A stretch of 13,397 nt of DNA from an uncultured Oscillospiraceae bacterium (GTDB lineage Bacteria; Bacillota; Clostridia; Oscillospirales; Ruminococcaceae), in assembly GCA_934456315.1 (NCBI GenBank), contig CAKSHG010000034.1, positions 1-13,397 on the forward strand. The letters are read 5' to 3'. Under the pieces are notes generated by a model. It had not been told where the DNA came from, searched no databases, and worked only from the letters and a program-made list of their open reading frames with translations. Positions 5,827-13,366 of the stretch are shown piece by piece. The stretch's first letter is position 1, and each line of letters opens with the position of its first letter. Position numbers and translations under genes: made by a program.

Positions 5827-7200
5827 TTACGCCGGGAAGAACTTCTGCACAATGCCGATAACGAACACGACAAACACCATGACCGGGAGAATGTACGTCA
5901 TATATCCGCGCATGAAGTTTTTCAGCTTCAGACCCTTTCCAGTGTTCACCTCATTGGTGTATTTCTCCCAGCCCCAGCCCCTTTTCATTGTGCAGAACAG
6001 TATCAGCACGAGCGAGCCCAGCGGGAGCACCAGATTGCTTACGATGAAATCCTCGATATCCATGATGTTCGTGCCCTCGCCCAGCGGCTGTATCCCGCTA
6101 AGCACATTGAATCCAAGGCAGCAGGGTATGGAAAGCACAAACAGCAGTATCCCGTTGAAAATGCAGCATTTTCTTCTGCTCCAGCCGGTGAGGTCCTCCA
6201 CGCAGGCGGTTATCTCCTCGAAAACTGCAAGCACAGTGGAAAGCGCCGCAAACGACATGAACACGAAGAACAGACTGCCCCACAGCCTCCCGAGCGGAAT
6301 ATGGTTGAATATATTCGGGAGCGTCAGGAAAATAAGGCTGGGACCGCTGTCAACGTCAACGCCGTATGCAAAGCACGCCGGGAATATGATAAGCCCGGAA
6401 GAAAACGCAACGAACGTATCCAGCAGCGCCACATTCACCGACTCGCCGAGAAGCGACCTGTCCTTTCCTATGTAGCTGCCGAAGATGGCCATTCCGCCCA
6501 TGCCCAGGCTAAGCGTAAAGAACGCCTGATTCATCGCGCTCACAATGACGTTTCCGATGCCGACTTTCTGCATCTCCTCGACATTCGGCTTGAGGTAGAA
6601 TGCAAGACCTGCCTCGCCGCCCTCCATAAAGAAGCTGTTTATCGCAAGGATAACCATGATAGCCAGCAGAGCCAGCATCATCACTTTCGTCACGCGTTCC
6701 AGTCCGTTTTTCAGCCCTATCGAGCATATCAGCACCGCCGCCGCGAGGACTATCCCCACAAAAAGTATCATCATCAGCGGGTCCGCAAGCACGGAGTCAA
6801 AATGCTCCGATATCCCCGCTGCGTCCATCCCGGAAAGCGCTCCGCCCGCAGTTGAGAAGAAATACCGCAGCATCCACCCGGCGACCGTCGTGTAGAACAT
6901 CAGCAGGATATAGCTGCCGACCATCGCCACAGCGCCGTGGATATGCCACTTTGAGCCTTTCGGTTCAAGCTGCTGATACATCTTGACGGGGCTGCGCTGC
7001 GCGGCTCTGCCCACCGAAAATTCCATCGTCAGCACCGGGATACCCAGTATCGCCAGAAACACAAGATAGATAATCACGAACAGCCCTCCGCCGTTCTGCC
7101 CTACGATATACGGGAACTTCCAGACGTTGCCTATTCCTATAGCGCACCCCGCGCTCAATAGTATAAATCCCAGTCTGCTCCCTAGTTTTTCCCTTCCCAT
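5827..7200 (-). CDS. Sodium-coupled amino-acid transporter, NSS/SNF family
   Basis: The 457-residue membrane protein is predicted to have about eleven helices, like the shorter bacterial NSS members MhsT and Tyt1 rather than twelve-helix LeuT. Helix 1 carries the signature GIGNVWKFPY (residues 22-31) after LGFILLSAGCA. NGGGLFVIIYLVF begins helix 2. Helix 6 shows AFFTLSLGMGGMAIFGSYI. Helix 8 carries AALSTVLA, where Ser321 and Thr322 occupy the places of the LeuT Na2-site residues Thr354/Ser355. It should import amino acids with sodium across the cytoplasmic membrane; the substrate cannot be read from sequence. The start follows CGGAGGT by 7 bases. It faces away from a second 457-residue paralogue 203 bp to the right, and has its own promoter. 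Confidence 0.93.
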   Translation of the reverse strand: MGREKLGSRLGFILLSAGCAIGIGNVWKFPYIVGQNGGGLFVIIYLVFLAILGIPVLTMEFSVGRAAQRSPVKMYQQLEPKGSKWHIHGAVAMVGSYILLMFYTTVAGWMLRYFFSTAGGALSGMDAAGISEHFDSVLADPLMMILFVGIVLAAAVLICSIGLKNGLERVTKVMMLALLAIMVILAINSFFMEGGEAGLAFYLKPNVEEMQKVGIGNVIVSAMNQAFFTLSLGMGGMAIFGSYIGKDRSLLGESVNVALLDTFVAFSSGLIIFPACFAYGVDVDSGPSLIFLTLPNIFNHIPLGRLWGSLFFVFMSFAALSTVLAVFEEITACVEDLTGWSRRKCCIFNGILLFVLSIPCCLGFNVLSGIQPLGEGTNIMDIEDFIVSNLVLPLGSLVLILFCTMKRGWGWEKYTNEVNTGKGLKLKNFMRGYMTYILPVMVFVVFVIGIVQKFFPA

Positions 7201-7220
7201 TTAACGACCTCCGTTTTTTT

Positions 7221-7247
7221 GCCGCGATTTTTCCCAATCTATGCGGC
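7221..7247. other. Inverted repeat in the transporter leader
   Basis: GCCGC (7221-7225) and GCGGC (7243-7247) pair across a 17-base AT-rich loop. A-runs or T-runs flank both arms: seven T before the left arm and GTTTTT after the right arm, plus-strand reading. It lies in the leader of the leftward transporter, just upstream of its ribosome site. It could be a leader RNA stem or a terminator for rightward read-through. It is weak by stem length alone. Confidence 0.3.
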
Positions 7248-7268
7248 GTTTTTCGACATATTACTATT

Positions 7269-7297
7269 ATGATACTATGTTCTGCTGGAAATGTCAA
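7269..7297 (-). promoter_or_regulatory. Promoter of the leftward transporter
   Basis: Read leftward, TTGACA (7297-7292) and TATCAT (7274-7269) are 17 bp apart: a perfect -35 and a one-mismatch -10. The start would be near 7262, giving a leader of about 60 nt. Confidence 0.8.
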
Positions 7298-7332
7298 GCC
7301 AAAAAACATCGGAGGAATTTAGTGATAAGTAC

Positions 7333-7383
7333 TATACAAAAAGAAAATAATATGATATAATTAGAATAATTATACTTATAATT
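7333..7383 (+). promoter_or_regulatory. Promoter of the rightward transporter with downstream AT-rich palindrome
   Basis: TATACA (7333-7338), a 17-bp spacer and a perfect TATAAT (7356-7361) with an extended TGA before it form a good sigma-A promoter. Immediately downstream, AATTAT (7368-7373), ACTT and ATAATT (7378-7383) form an inverted repeat at about the transcription start. It may be an operator, though AT-rich sequence makes chance palindromes common. Confidence 0.6.
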
Positions 7384-7403
7384 CAGCACAAAAGGAGAAA
7401 ACA

Positions 7404-8777
7404 ATGGAATCACATGAGAAGAAGCGAAGTACATTTTCCGGAAAGCTCGGATTCGTGCTTTCAGCAGCAGGAGCGTCTGTCGGACTGGGCAATATATGGA
7501 GGTTTCCGTATCTGGCGGCGAAGTACGGCGGCGGTATATTCCTGCTGATATACATCGTGCTGGCGCTGACGTTCGGCTATACGATGATAACCGCAGAAAC
7601 AGCCCTCGGACGCATGACCCATAAAAGCCCGGTCGGAGCCTACAAGTCCTTCGGCAAGTCAAAATGGCTGTCACTGGGAGGCTGGATAAACGCCGTCATT
7701 CCGATACTCATAGTGCCCTACTATTCGGTTATCGGCGGCTGGGTCATAAAATACCTGATGGAATACATCATGGGCAATGGTGAACAGCTTGCGGCTGACG
7801 GCTATTTCGGAGAGTTCATCTCCAGCGGAGGCAGCACCGAGCTGTGCTTTCTTGCGTTCACGCTGCTGACTGTGGTGATCATTTTCGGCGGAGTAAGGCA
7901 CGGCGTAGAGCGCGTTTCCAAATTCATGATGCCTGTCCTGGTGGTGCTGTCGGTGGTCATCACGATATTCTCCGTAACCAGACCAGGCGCGCTCGAGGGC
8001 GTCAGGTATTTCCTGATACCCAACTTCTCGAATTTCTCCTGGATGACGGTCGTTTCAGCCATGGGACAGATGTTCTACTCCCTGTCCATCGCAATGGGAA
8101 TACTGATAACCTTCGGCTCCTACATGAAGAAAGACGTATCCATCGAGAAATCCACCGAGAACGTCGAGATATTCGACACGGGCATCGCAATAATGGCGGG
8201 ACTTATGATAATTCCTGCGGTATTCGCTTTCTCCGGAGGTGATACGGAGAATCTCAAGGCTGGTCCGTCGCTGATGTTCATTACTATCCCCAAGGTGTTC
8301 GCGGATATGAACATGGGTGGCTTCATCGGGATACTGTTCTTCCTGCTGGTGCTGTGCGCCGCGCTTACAAGCTCCATCGCCCTGACAGAAAGCGCTGTGT
8401 CCACTTTCCAGGACGAGCTCGGCTGGGGAAGAAAGAAATCCACCATTATCATCACGGTGATAATGGTGCTGCTTGGCTCGCTCTCCTCCCTGGGATACGG
8501 TCCGCTAAGCGGCGTCCAGATACTCGGAATGCAGTTCCTGGATTTCTTTGACTTCCTTACGAACTCCGTGATGATGCCGATAGCCGCCATCGCCACCTGC
8601 CTGCTGGTGTCCCGCGTGATGGGCGTCAGAAAGATAGAGGAGGAAATGACCCAGGAAAACGGCACTTTCAAGCGGAAACACATCTTCAATTTTATGATAA
8701 AGTATCTGTGTCCGATTTTCGCCGCCGTTATCCTGATAAGCTCGGTCGCAAACGCATTCGGACTTATATCGATGTGA
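7404..8777 (+). CDS. Sodium-coupled amino-acid transporter, NSS/SNF family (second copy)
   Basis: The protein has 457 residues and about eleven predicted membrane helices. AAAGGAG lies 7 bases before the ATG. After a charged start (MESHEKKRS), helix 1 has GLGNIWRFPY (residues 27-36) and then KYGGGIFLLIYIVL. Helix 6 reads MGQMFYSLSIAMGILITFGSYM. Helix 8 has AALTSSIALTES, where Thr322/Ser323 match the LeuT Na2-site pair exactly. It is a sodium-driven amino-acid importer by family; the substrate is unknown. The identical length and matching landmarks show it is a paralogue of the divergent transporter to its left, but the two differ at most positions, for example KYGGG against QNGGG and LTSS against LSTV. 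This is therefore not a recent duplication. Both could serve different amino acids. Confidence 0.93.
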   Translation: MESHEKKRSTFSGKLGFVLSAAGASVGLGNIWRFPYLAAKYGGGIFLLIYIVLALTFGYTMITAETALGRMTHKSPVGAYKSFGKSKWLSLGGWINAVIPILIVPYYSVIGGWVIKYLMEYIMGNGEQLAADGYFGEFISSGGSTELCFLAFTLLTVVIIFGGVRHGVERVSKFMMPVLVVLSVVITIFSVTRPGALEGVRYFLIPNFSNFSWMTVVSAMGQMFYSLSIAMGILITFGSYMKKDVSIEKSTENVEIFDTGIAIMAGLMIIPAVFAFSGGDTENLKAGPSLMFITIPKVFADMNMGGFIGILFFLLVLCAALTSSIALTESAVSTFQDELGWGRKKSTIIITVIMVLLGSLSSLGYGPLSGVQILGMQFLDFFDFLTNSVMMPIAAIATCLLVSRVMGVRKIEEEMTQENGTFKRKHIFNFMIKYLCPIFAAVILISSVANAFGLISM

Positions 8778-8794
8778 CGCGCTGTGTCAGAAAT

Positions 8795-8817
8795 CGGGAA
8801 ACGCCCTGCGTTTCCCG
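8795..8817 (+). terminator. Perfect 10-bp hairpin after the transporter
   Basis: CGGGAAACGC (8795-8804), loop CCT, then GCGTTTCCCG (8808-8817). The stem is strong and sits 17 bases past the stop, but no T-run follows. It may stop transcription inefficiently or protect the 3' end of the mRNA. Confidence 0.5.
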
Positions 8818-8825
8818 GCGCAGCG

Positions 8826-8873
8826 TGCTATATAATACGAACATTGCCGGGAGAACTGCCCGCGCAGCCCGGC
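8826..8873 (+). promoter_or_regulatory. Possible promoter and leader hairpin of the deacetylase gene
   Basis: TGC plus TATATAAT (8826-8836) gives a good -10 (TATAAT at 8831-8836) with no convincing -35. Downstream, GCCGGG (8846-8851) and CCCGGC (8868-8873) can pair across 16 bases. The 10-mer CCCGGCGCAG occurs twice, at 8814-8823 and 8868-8877. Confidence 0.35.
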
Positions 8874-8901
8874 GCAGATTTTATTTCGGAGGTATTCTCT
8901 T

Positions 8902-9600
8902 ATGTGGAACGGAAAAATGAAAGCAGTCACATTCAGCTACGACGACGGCGTCGTCTACGACAGACGGCTGGTGGAGATATTCAACAGATACGGGCTGAAA
9001 TGCACATTCAATCTCAACAGCGGAATAATGTCAGGAGCAAGCTTCTGGCAGAACGGAGATGTTGAGATACACCGAATGAACGCGAAAGGGCTTCCCGAGC
9101 TGTACCGCGGACATGAGATAGCGGTTCACTGCCTTACCCATGCAGACCTCACCCAGTGCGATGACGAAACCATCTGGAACGAAGTGCTTCTCGACAAGGA
9201 AAACCTCGAGCGCATGTTCAGCTGCAAAATCGAAGGCATGGCATACCCTTACGGCACTTTCAGCGAGCATATCGTCGATATTCTTAGGGAATGCGGAATA
9301 AAGTACGCACGCACGACGCGCAGCACCTGCGGCGCCGCGACCCCGTCCGACCTGCTCACGCTGAACGCTGCAATGCACCACGGCGACGAGCACGCGCTGG
9401 AATACATCAACGATTTCCTCGCACTGGACCCCGCCAGAATGACAGAGCCGAAAATGCTGTACATCTGGGGTCACAGCTACGAATTTGAGGTAAACCACAA
9501 CTGGGACTACATCGAGGAGATATGCCGCCTGCTCTCCGGAAAGGACGACATTTTCTACGGCACCAACCGCGAGGTACTAAGCCCGTTCTACGGAAAGTGA
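8902..9600 (+). CDS. Polysaccharide deacetylase (NodB/CE4-like)
   Basis: The protein has 232 residues, essentially a bare NodB-homology barrel. GGAGG (8888-8892) lies 9 bases before the ATG. Motif 1 is TFSYDDG (residues 10-16): Asp14 would be the catalytic base and Asp15 a metal ligand. Motif 2 is HCLTH, with His76 and His80 as metal ligands. Motif 3 is AYPYGTF (114-120). A late WGHSYEFE with His191 fits the histidine of the last motif. Family members remove N- or O-acetyl groups from chitin-like, peptidoglycan or xylan substrates using a divalent metal. There is no signal peptide or membrane helix, so a cytosolic or non-polymeric substrate must be considered. It follows the transporter gene by 124 bp, with a hairpin between, so co-transcription is uncertain. 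Confidence 0.88.
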   Translation: MWNGKMKAVTFSYDDGVVYDRRLVEIFNRYGLKCTFNLNSGIMSGASFWQNGDVEIHRMNAKGLPELYRGHEIAVHCLTHADLTQCDDETIWNEVLLDKENLERMFSCKIEGMAYPYGTFSEHIVDILRECGIKYARTTRSTCGAATPSDLLTLNAAMHHGDEHALEYINDFLALDPARMTEPKMLYIWGHSYEFEVNHNWDYIEEICRLLSGKDDIFYGTNREVLSPFYGK

Positions 9601-9639
9601 GCGTCTGACCGGCGCCGGAACGGTCAAACTACATACAAA

Positions 9640-9672
9640 AGCGGTGCAGGAAATTTTCTTTCCTGCACCGCT
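9640..9672. terminator. Strong bidirectional terminator between convergent genes
   Basis: A 14-bp perfect stem, AGCGGTGCAGGAAA (9640-9653) with TTTCCTGCACCGCT (9659-9672), closes a 5-base loop. On the minus strand it is followed by TTTGT, which suits the leftward ABC operon. On the plus strand it lies 40 bases past the deacetylase stop. Confidence 0.8.
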
Positions 9673-9678
9673 CTGCTT

Positions 9679-9707
9679 AACTGCGGGATATCCCTGAACC
9701 CGCAGTT
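9679..9707. terminator. Second hairpin after the ABC operon
   Basis: AACTGCGGG (9679-9687) pairs perfectly with CCCGCAGTT (9699-9707) across 11 bases, 17 bases beyond the stop of the ABC gene. No proper T-run follows, so it may reinforce the neighbouring terminator or stabilise the mRNA end. Confidence 0.5.
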
Positions 9708-9723
9708 TCAGTACCGCGAGGTA

Positions 9724-11463
9724 TCACTGGTACTTCCACTGCTCTGAGCTCATCTGCATATCCGCCATGTGCCTGTAGATTCCGCCTGCCGCCCTAAGCT
9801 CCGCCGGAGCGCCGCTCTCGGCGACTCTGCCGTCTTTCAGCACGACTATCTTGTCAACGCCGTCCACAGTTCTCATTCTGTGCGCGATTATCAGTACGGT
9901 CTTGTCCCTGATGAGCTTGGAGATGGATTCCTGTATCAGCGACTCGTTATCGACGTCAAGTGAAGCAGTCGCCTCGTCCATGAGGATTATCGGCGCGTCT
10001 TTCAGGAACGCCCTCGCGATGGATATCCTCTGCCGCTCGCCGCCGGAAAGCTCCGAACCGTTCTCGCCTATCATGCTGTCCCACTTGTCCGGCATTTTTT
10101 CAACGAATTCCTCACAGTGCGCGAGCCTTGCAGCCGCCTTTACCTCCTCGTCGGTGGCGTCCTTTCTTCCTATGCGGATATTCTCCATGACTGTGTTGTT
10201 GAACAGCGTTACGTCCTGGAATACTATCGAATAAAGCGACAGCAGCTTTTCGGGGTCTATCTCGGAAACGTTCATTCCGCCGACGGTTATCCTGCCCTTG
10301 TCGTTATCCCAGAATCTCGCGGCAAGGCGCGAAACTGTCGTCTTTCCTCCGCCGGAGGGTCCGATGAGCGCCGTTACCTCGCCCTGCTTCGCGGTGAAGC
10401 TCACGTCCGAAAGCACCTGCTCGCCGTCCTTGTAGGAAAACGCAACATGGTCGAACGCGATATCGTAGCCCTTGTTGTCCAGCACGTCGCGCCCGGTCTG
10501 CTCCCCGTGGGAGAGTATCTCGTCCATGCGCTTGCAGTTAACGTCGATGCTGATTATCGCGGAGAGGTTCTGGAGCGCTATCTGGAGCGGCTCGTACATT
10601 CTGGTGACCACCAGCAGGAACATGAAGAACGTCAGCACGTCTATCTCCCCGCTGACAAGCAGCGAGCTTCCGACAACGGCGACCGTGCCTATGCCGAGCT
10701 TCAGCACCATCTGCGCGGAGCACACGAACGCCGCGTTGGAGAACTCCGACACGATGGCGTGCTTTTCTACAGCCTTTATCTTCCTGTTCAGCCCCTGCTG
10801 GTAGGTTTCTGTCATGTTGTAGGAGCGCAGGTCGCGCAGGGTCTCAAGACCCTCCTGTATCCCGTCGAGGCAGTCAACGCGGTATTTCACGGTCTTTTCG
10901 TGCACCCTGGTCATGACCTTCCTCGAGCAGAGGACGATGATGAACGCCACCGGCATTACCCATACCGCCGCGAGCGCCATCTTCCAGTTGAAGAAGAACA
11001 GGCTTATCACCACGATCCCTGCGGAAACCAGCGCGCCCACAAGCTCCGGGATCCAGTGCGAGGAGGCGGTTTCGATCATCGCGCAGTCGGTCATTATAGT
11101 ATTGGTGAGGTCGGCGAGGTCCTTTTTCCCGAAGAACGAAAGCGGGAGCTTCCTAAGCTTTTCCGCAAGGGTCCTGCGCCTTACGCCGCTCTCAACATAG
11201 GTGGAGAGGAACGTCGAACGGTACTGCACTACCGTGGTCGCTGCTATGAGCAGGAGCACGCCGATGATCGCGGCAATGAACAGACCGAGCTTATCCGCAG
11301 GCAGGTCGCCCTCAAGCAGATAGGAGGACAGCGCATACAGCAGCCCCACCGGGAGCATCAGCACGATATTAGCCACGGAAACAGCGGCAAACGCGCGGAG
11401 CATTCCTTTTGCTCCGGTATCCGAAAGCGCGTATTTATGCTTTAATTTTTCTGTGAGAGTCAT
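9724..11463 (-). CDS. ABC transporter half-unit, exporter fold (permease plus ATPase), subunit B
   Basis: The protein has 579 residues. A six-helix exporter-type membrane domain covers about 20-310. The ATPase domain has Walker A GPSGGGKTT (from Gly368), signature LSGGE (472-476), Walker B ILMDEATASLD with Asp496 and catalytic Glu497, and the H-loop IAHR. All catalytic positions look canonical. The ATG lies one base beyond the TGA of the preceding ABC gene, with no strong ribosome site, so translation is probably coupled. The two proteins most likely form a heterodimer. The substrate is unknown: drugs, lipids, peptides, or, as in the YbtPQ/IrtAB subgroup of exporter-fold importers, a metal chelate. 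The operon ends at the hairpins at 9640-9707. Confidence 0.92.
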   Translation of the reverse strand: MTLTEKLKHKYALSDTGAKGMLRAFAAVSVANIVLMLPVGLLYALSSYLLEGDLPADKLGLFIAAIIGVLLLIAATTVVQYRSTFLSTYVESGVRRRTLAEKLRKLPLSFFGKKDLADLTNTIMTDCAMIETASSHWIPELVGALVSAGIVVISLFFFNWKMALAAVWVMPVAFIIVLCSRKVMTRVHEKTVKYRVDCLDGIQEGLETLRDLRSYNMTETYQQGLNRKIKAVEKHAIVSEFSNAAFVCSAQMVLKLGIGTVAVVGSSLLVSGEIDVLTFFMFLLVVTRMYEPLQIALQNLSAIISIDVNCKRMDEILSHGEQTGRDVLDNKGYDIAFDHVAFSYKDGEQVLSDVSFTAKQGEVTALIGPSGGGKTTVSRLAARFWDNDKGRITVGGMNVSEIDPEKLLSLYSIVFQDVTLFNNTVMENIRIGRKDATDEEVKAAARLAHCEEFVEKMPDKWDSMIGENGSELSGGERQRISIARAFLKDAPIILMDEATASLDVDNESLIQESISKLIRDKTVLIIAHRMRTVDGVDKIVVLKDGRVAESGAPAELRAAGGIYRHMADMQMSSEQWKYQ

Positions 11464-11464
11464 T

Positions 11465-13249
11465 TCAAACGCCCGCCTTTCCGACCTGCCAGGTGACAGA
11501 TCTGTTGTATTCGTTCCACATGCGGCTGTAAATGCCGTTCTGCGCGATAAGCTCGGAGTGCTTTCCGCTTTCGGCTATCTTTCCGTCCGAAAGGACGTAT
11601 ATTCTGTCGGCGTTCGTGACGGTCGATAATCTGTGGGCTATCATGATAACGGTCTTGTCCTTTGAAAGCTTCTCGAACGCCTGCTGTACCAGCCGTTCGT
11701 TATCCGGGTCGGCGAACGCCGTCGCCTCGTCCAGTATCAGTATCGGAGCGTTTTTCAGGAACGCCCTCGCTATCGAAAGGCGCTGGCACTCGCCGCCGGA
11801 AACGTATATTCCCTTTGAACCTATCATCGTGTTCGCGCCGTCCGGGAATTTTTCGATGATATCCATGCACTGCGCGTCCTTCAGCGCCTGCATTACTTCC
11901 TCGTCGGAAGCGCCGGGTCTGCCCATTCTGACATTATCCATAATGCTCATTTTGAGCAGCCTGCTGTCCTGGAAAACATACGAAACATACTCCATGAGCC
12001 TGTCAGACGGAATGTCCCGCACGTCAGCGCCGCCTATCTTCACAGAGCCGCCCTTTACGTCCCAGAAGCGCGCTATAAGCGAAGCGAGCGTCGTTTTTCC
12101 TCCGCCGGAGGGACCTACAAGCGCGATATGCTCCCCTGCCCTTACAGAAAGGTCTATGCCGTCGATTGCGTTGTTTCCGGAATCGCCGTAGGAGAATACG
12201 ACGTTCTCCAGGCTGATGGAGGGGTCAGCAGGAGCGCTGTCCTTTCCCGACTCGGCAAGCGGCGCGGCGTCAAGTAGCTCATGCACCCTGCCGAGCGCGT
12301 CGTTAACTATCATCTGCGACTCGCCCGCGTAAGCTATCTTCATGAGCGTGACGGTCAGCACTGAAGTTATTATCACATAGAAGAACAGGTTCAGGATAAA
12401 CTCGTTGGTCACTCCCTGACCGGTGAACGCGAACGCCGCAATTATCAGCGCGGCGAATATCCCGTTTGCCGCCGTCGTGAATCCCACCATCGGAGCCATC
12501 ATGTTCCTGGTGTAGCCGAGCGTCCATTTTTCGTATTCGTCTATCGCCGCCTTGAAGCGCTTGAACGTAAACACAGTCTGCCCGAAGGTCTTTACGACCG
12601 GGATACCCCTGACGTACTCCACTGCCTCCGCCGACATGGATTCCAGCGCGTTCTGGTATTCCTTCATATCCGCCGCCATCTTCGGACCCATCATGAGCGT
12701 ACCCATAAGTACGAACGCTATCACCGCCGGGATCAGGCTTATAAGTCCCAGCCGCCAGTCGAACACCATCATCATCGCGAGAAGCCCCACCGGAGTAGCG
12801 TAGGAAACCGCCTTGTCCGGGAGATTATGCGCCAGGAACGTTTCCGTAGCCGCGCTGGAATCAGCCACTACCTTGCGGATCTTTCCGGTGCCCTCGGATT
12901 CGACGTATCCCAGCGGGAGCTTCATTATGTGCTCCATCATTCTGATGCGCATATTCGCCTGCACCCTGAACGCCGCCTTGTGCGAGCACATCAGCGCGCC
13001 TATGTACAGCGCCATGGAAAGCAGCGCGAATCCCACAGCCTCCCAGCCGTACCTGCCGATGTTGACCGCCTCCGAAAAGTTCGGCCGTACCTCGAGCACC
13101 TCCTTTATGATGAGCCAGATATCATAGAATGGTATCAGCGCTATCCAGGCGCTCACCGCCGCCAGTGCCGCCGAAGCGTAGGTCAGGTATTTATGCCCGC
13201 CTGCGTAATCCATCAGCACCGATAATGCACTTTTCTGTTTTTGTTTCAC
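11465..13249 (-). CDS. ABC transporter half-unit, exporter fold (permease plus ATPase), subunit A
   Basis: The protein has 594 residues and starts at a GTG (13249-13247), 7 bases after GGAGG; no ATG fits better. The membrane domain covers about 15-330, with a typical EGTGKIRKVV coupling segment near residue 120. The ATPase domain has Walker A GPSGGGKTT (from Gly379), the unusual signature VSGGE in YVSGGECQR (483-487), Walker B ILILDEATAF with Asp507 and catalytic Glu508, and the H-loop IAHRLS. The D-loop reads FADPDNE rather than the usual SALD. Unlike many heterodimeric exporters, the catalytic Glu is present in both subunits, so both nucleotide sites may hydrolyse ATP. It is the first gene of a two-gene operon whose promoter is overlapped by a palindrome. 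The substrate is unknown. Confidence 0.92.
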   Translation of the reverse strand: MKQKQKSALSVLMDYAGGHKYLTYASAALAAVSAWIALIPFYDIWLIIKEVLEVRPNFSEAVNIGRYGWEAVGFALLSMALYIGALMCSHKAAFRVQANMRIRMMEHIMKLPLGYVESEGTGKIRKVVADSSAATETFLAHNLPDKAVSYATPVGLLAMMMVFDWRLGLISLIPAVIAFVLMGTLMMGPKMAADMKEYQNALESMSAEAVEYVRGIPVVKTFGQTVFTFKRFKAAIDEYEKWTLGYTRNMMAPMVGFTTAANGIFAALIIAAFAFTGQGVTNEFILNLFFYVIITSVLTVTLMKIAYAGESQMIVNDALGRVHELLDAAPLAESGKDSAPADPSISLENVVFSYGDSGNNAIDGIDLSVRAGEHIALVGPSGGGKTTLASLIARFWDVKGGSVKIGGADVRDIPSDRLMEYVSYVFQDSRLLKMSIMDNVRMGRPGASDEEVMQALKDAQCMDIIEKFPDGANTMIGSKGIYVSGGECQRLSIARAFLKNAPILILDEATAFADPDNERLVQQAFEKLSKDKTVIMIAHRLSTVTNADRIYVLSDGKIAESGKHSELIAQNGIYSRMWNEYNRSVTWQVGKAGV

Positions 13250-13270
13250 AACAATGCCTCCTTTATTTGT

Positions 13271-13286
13271 GTTAGCAATGGCTAAC
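13271..13286. promoter_or_regulatory. Palindromic operator GTTAGC-AATG-GCTAAC
   Basis: Two perfect 6-bp arms flank 4 bases. The site lies where the leftward ABC transcript should start and 22 bp upstream of the GTG, so a bound protein would block transcription. The TTAGC/GCTAA arms vaguely recall DtxR/IdeR-type metal-regulator sites, but the spacing differs; the regulator is not in the window. Confidence 0.5.
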
Positions 13287-13287
13287 T

Positions 13288-13316
13288 TATATACATTTAA
13301 AAAGCAGTGATGACAC
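13288..13316 (-). promoter_or_regulatory. Candidate promoter of the ABC operon
   Basis: Read leftward, GTGTCA (13316-13311), a 17-bp spacer and TATATA (13293-13288), preceded by TG, form a moderate sigma-A promoter with a start near 13281. The -35 overlaps the hairpin at 13301-13322. Confidence 0.4.
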
Positions 13317-13322
13317 TGCTTT
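13301..13322. terminator. Terminator hairpin upstream of the ABC operon
   Basis: AAAGCAGTG (13301-13309) pairs with CACTGCTTT (13314-13322) around a 4-base loop. Leftward it ends in a run of five T, a classical intrinsic terminator for a gene that would lie to the right of the window and be read leftward. Confidence 0.65.
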
Positions 13323-13347
13323 CTGTTTGTCGAAAAAGTATCTTTTT

Positions 13348-13366
13348 GCCCGCGGAGCGGGCTTTT
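13348..13366 (+). terminator. GC-rich hairpin with T-run near the right edge
   Basis: GCCCGC (13348-13353), loop GGA, GCGGGC (13357-13362), then TTTT. The leftward strand also has a run of five T after the stem. It looks like a terminator, possibly bidirectional. No coding frame is supported from 13323 to 13397. Confidence 0.5.

Noticed and set aside
5749..6855. A 368-codon open frame on the plus strand
   Set aside because: It starts inside a terminator hairpin and runs antisense to the leftward NSS transporter. Its composition is charged and low in hydrophobic structure, with no recognisable domain.
7322..7360. A 12-codon frame starting with GTG after GGAGGAATTTA
   Set aside because: It lies in the divergent promoter region before the predicted rightward transcript start, so it would not be transcribed from the identified promoter.
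7201..7403. A riboswitch or T-box leader for the amino-acid transporters
   Set aside because: The predicted leaders are only about 60 and 36 nt long and lack T-box or lysine-type conserved elements.
10117..11445. A 442-codon open frame on the plus strand
   Set aside because: It lies wholly antisense to the second ABC gene, is rich in His, Arg and Glu, and has no ribosome site or family resemblance. It is a shadow of GC-rich codon use in the real gene.
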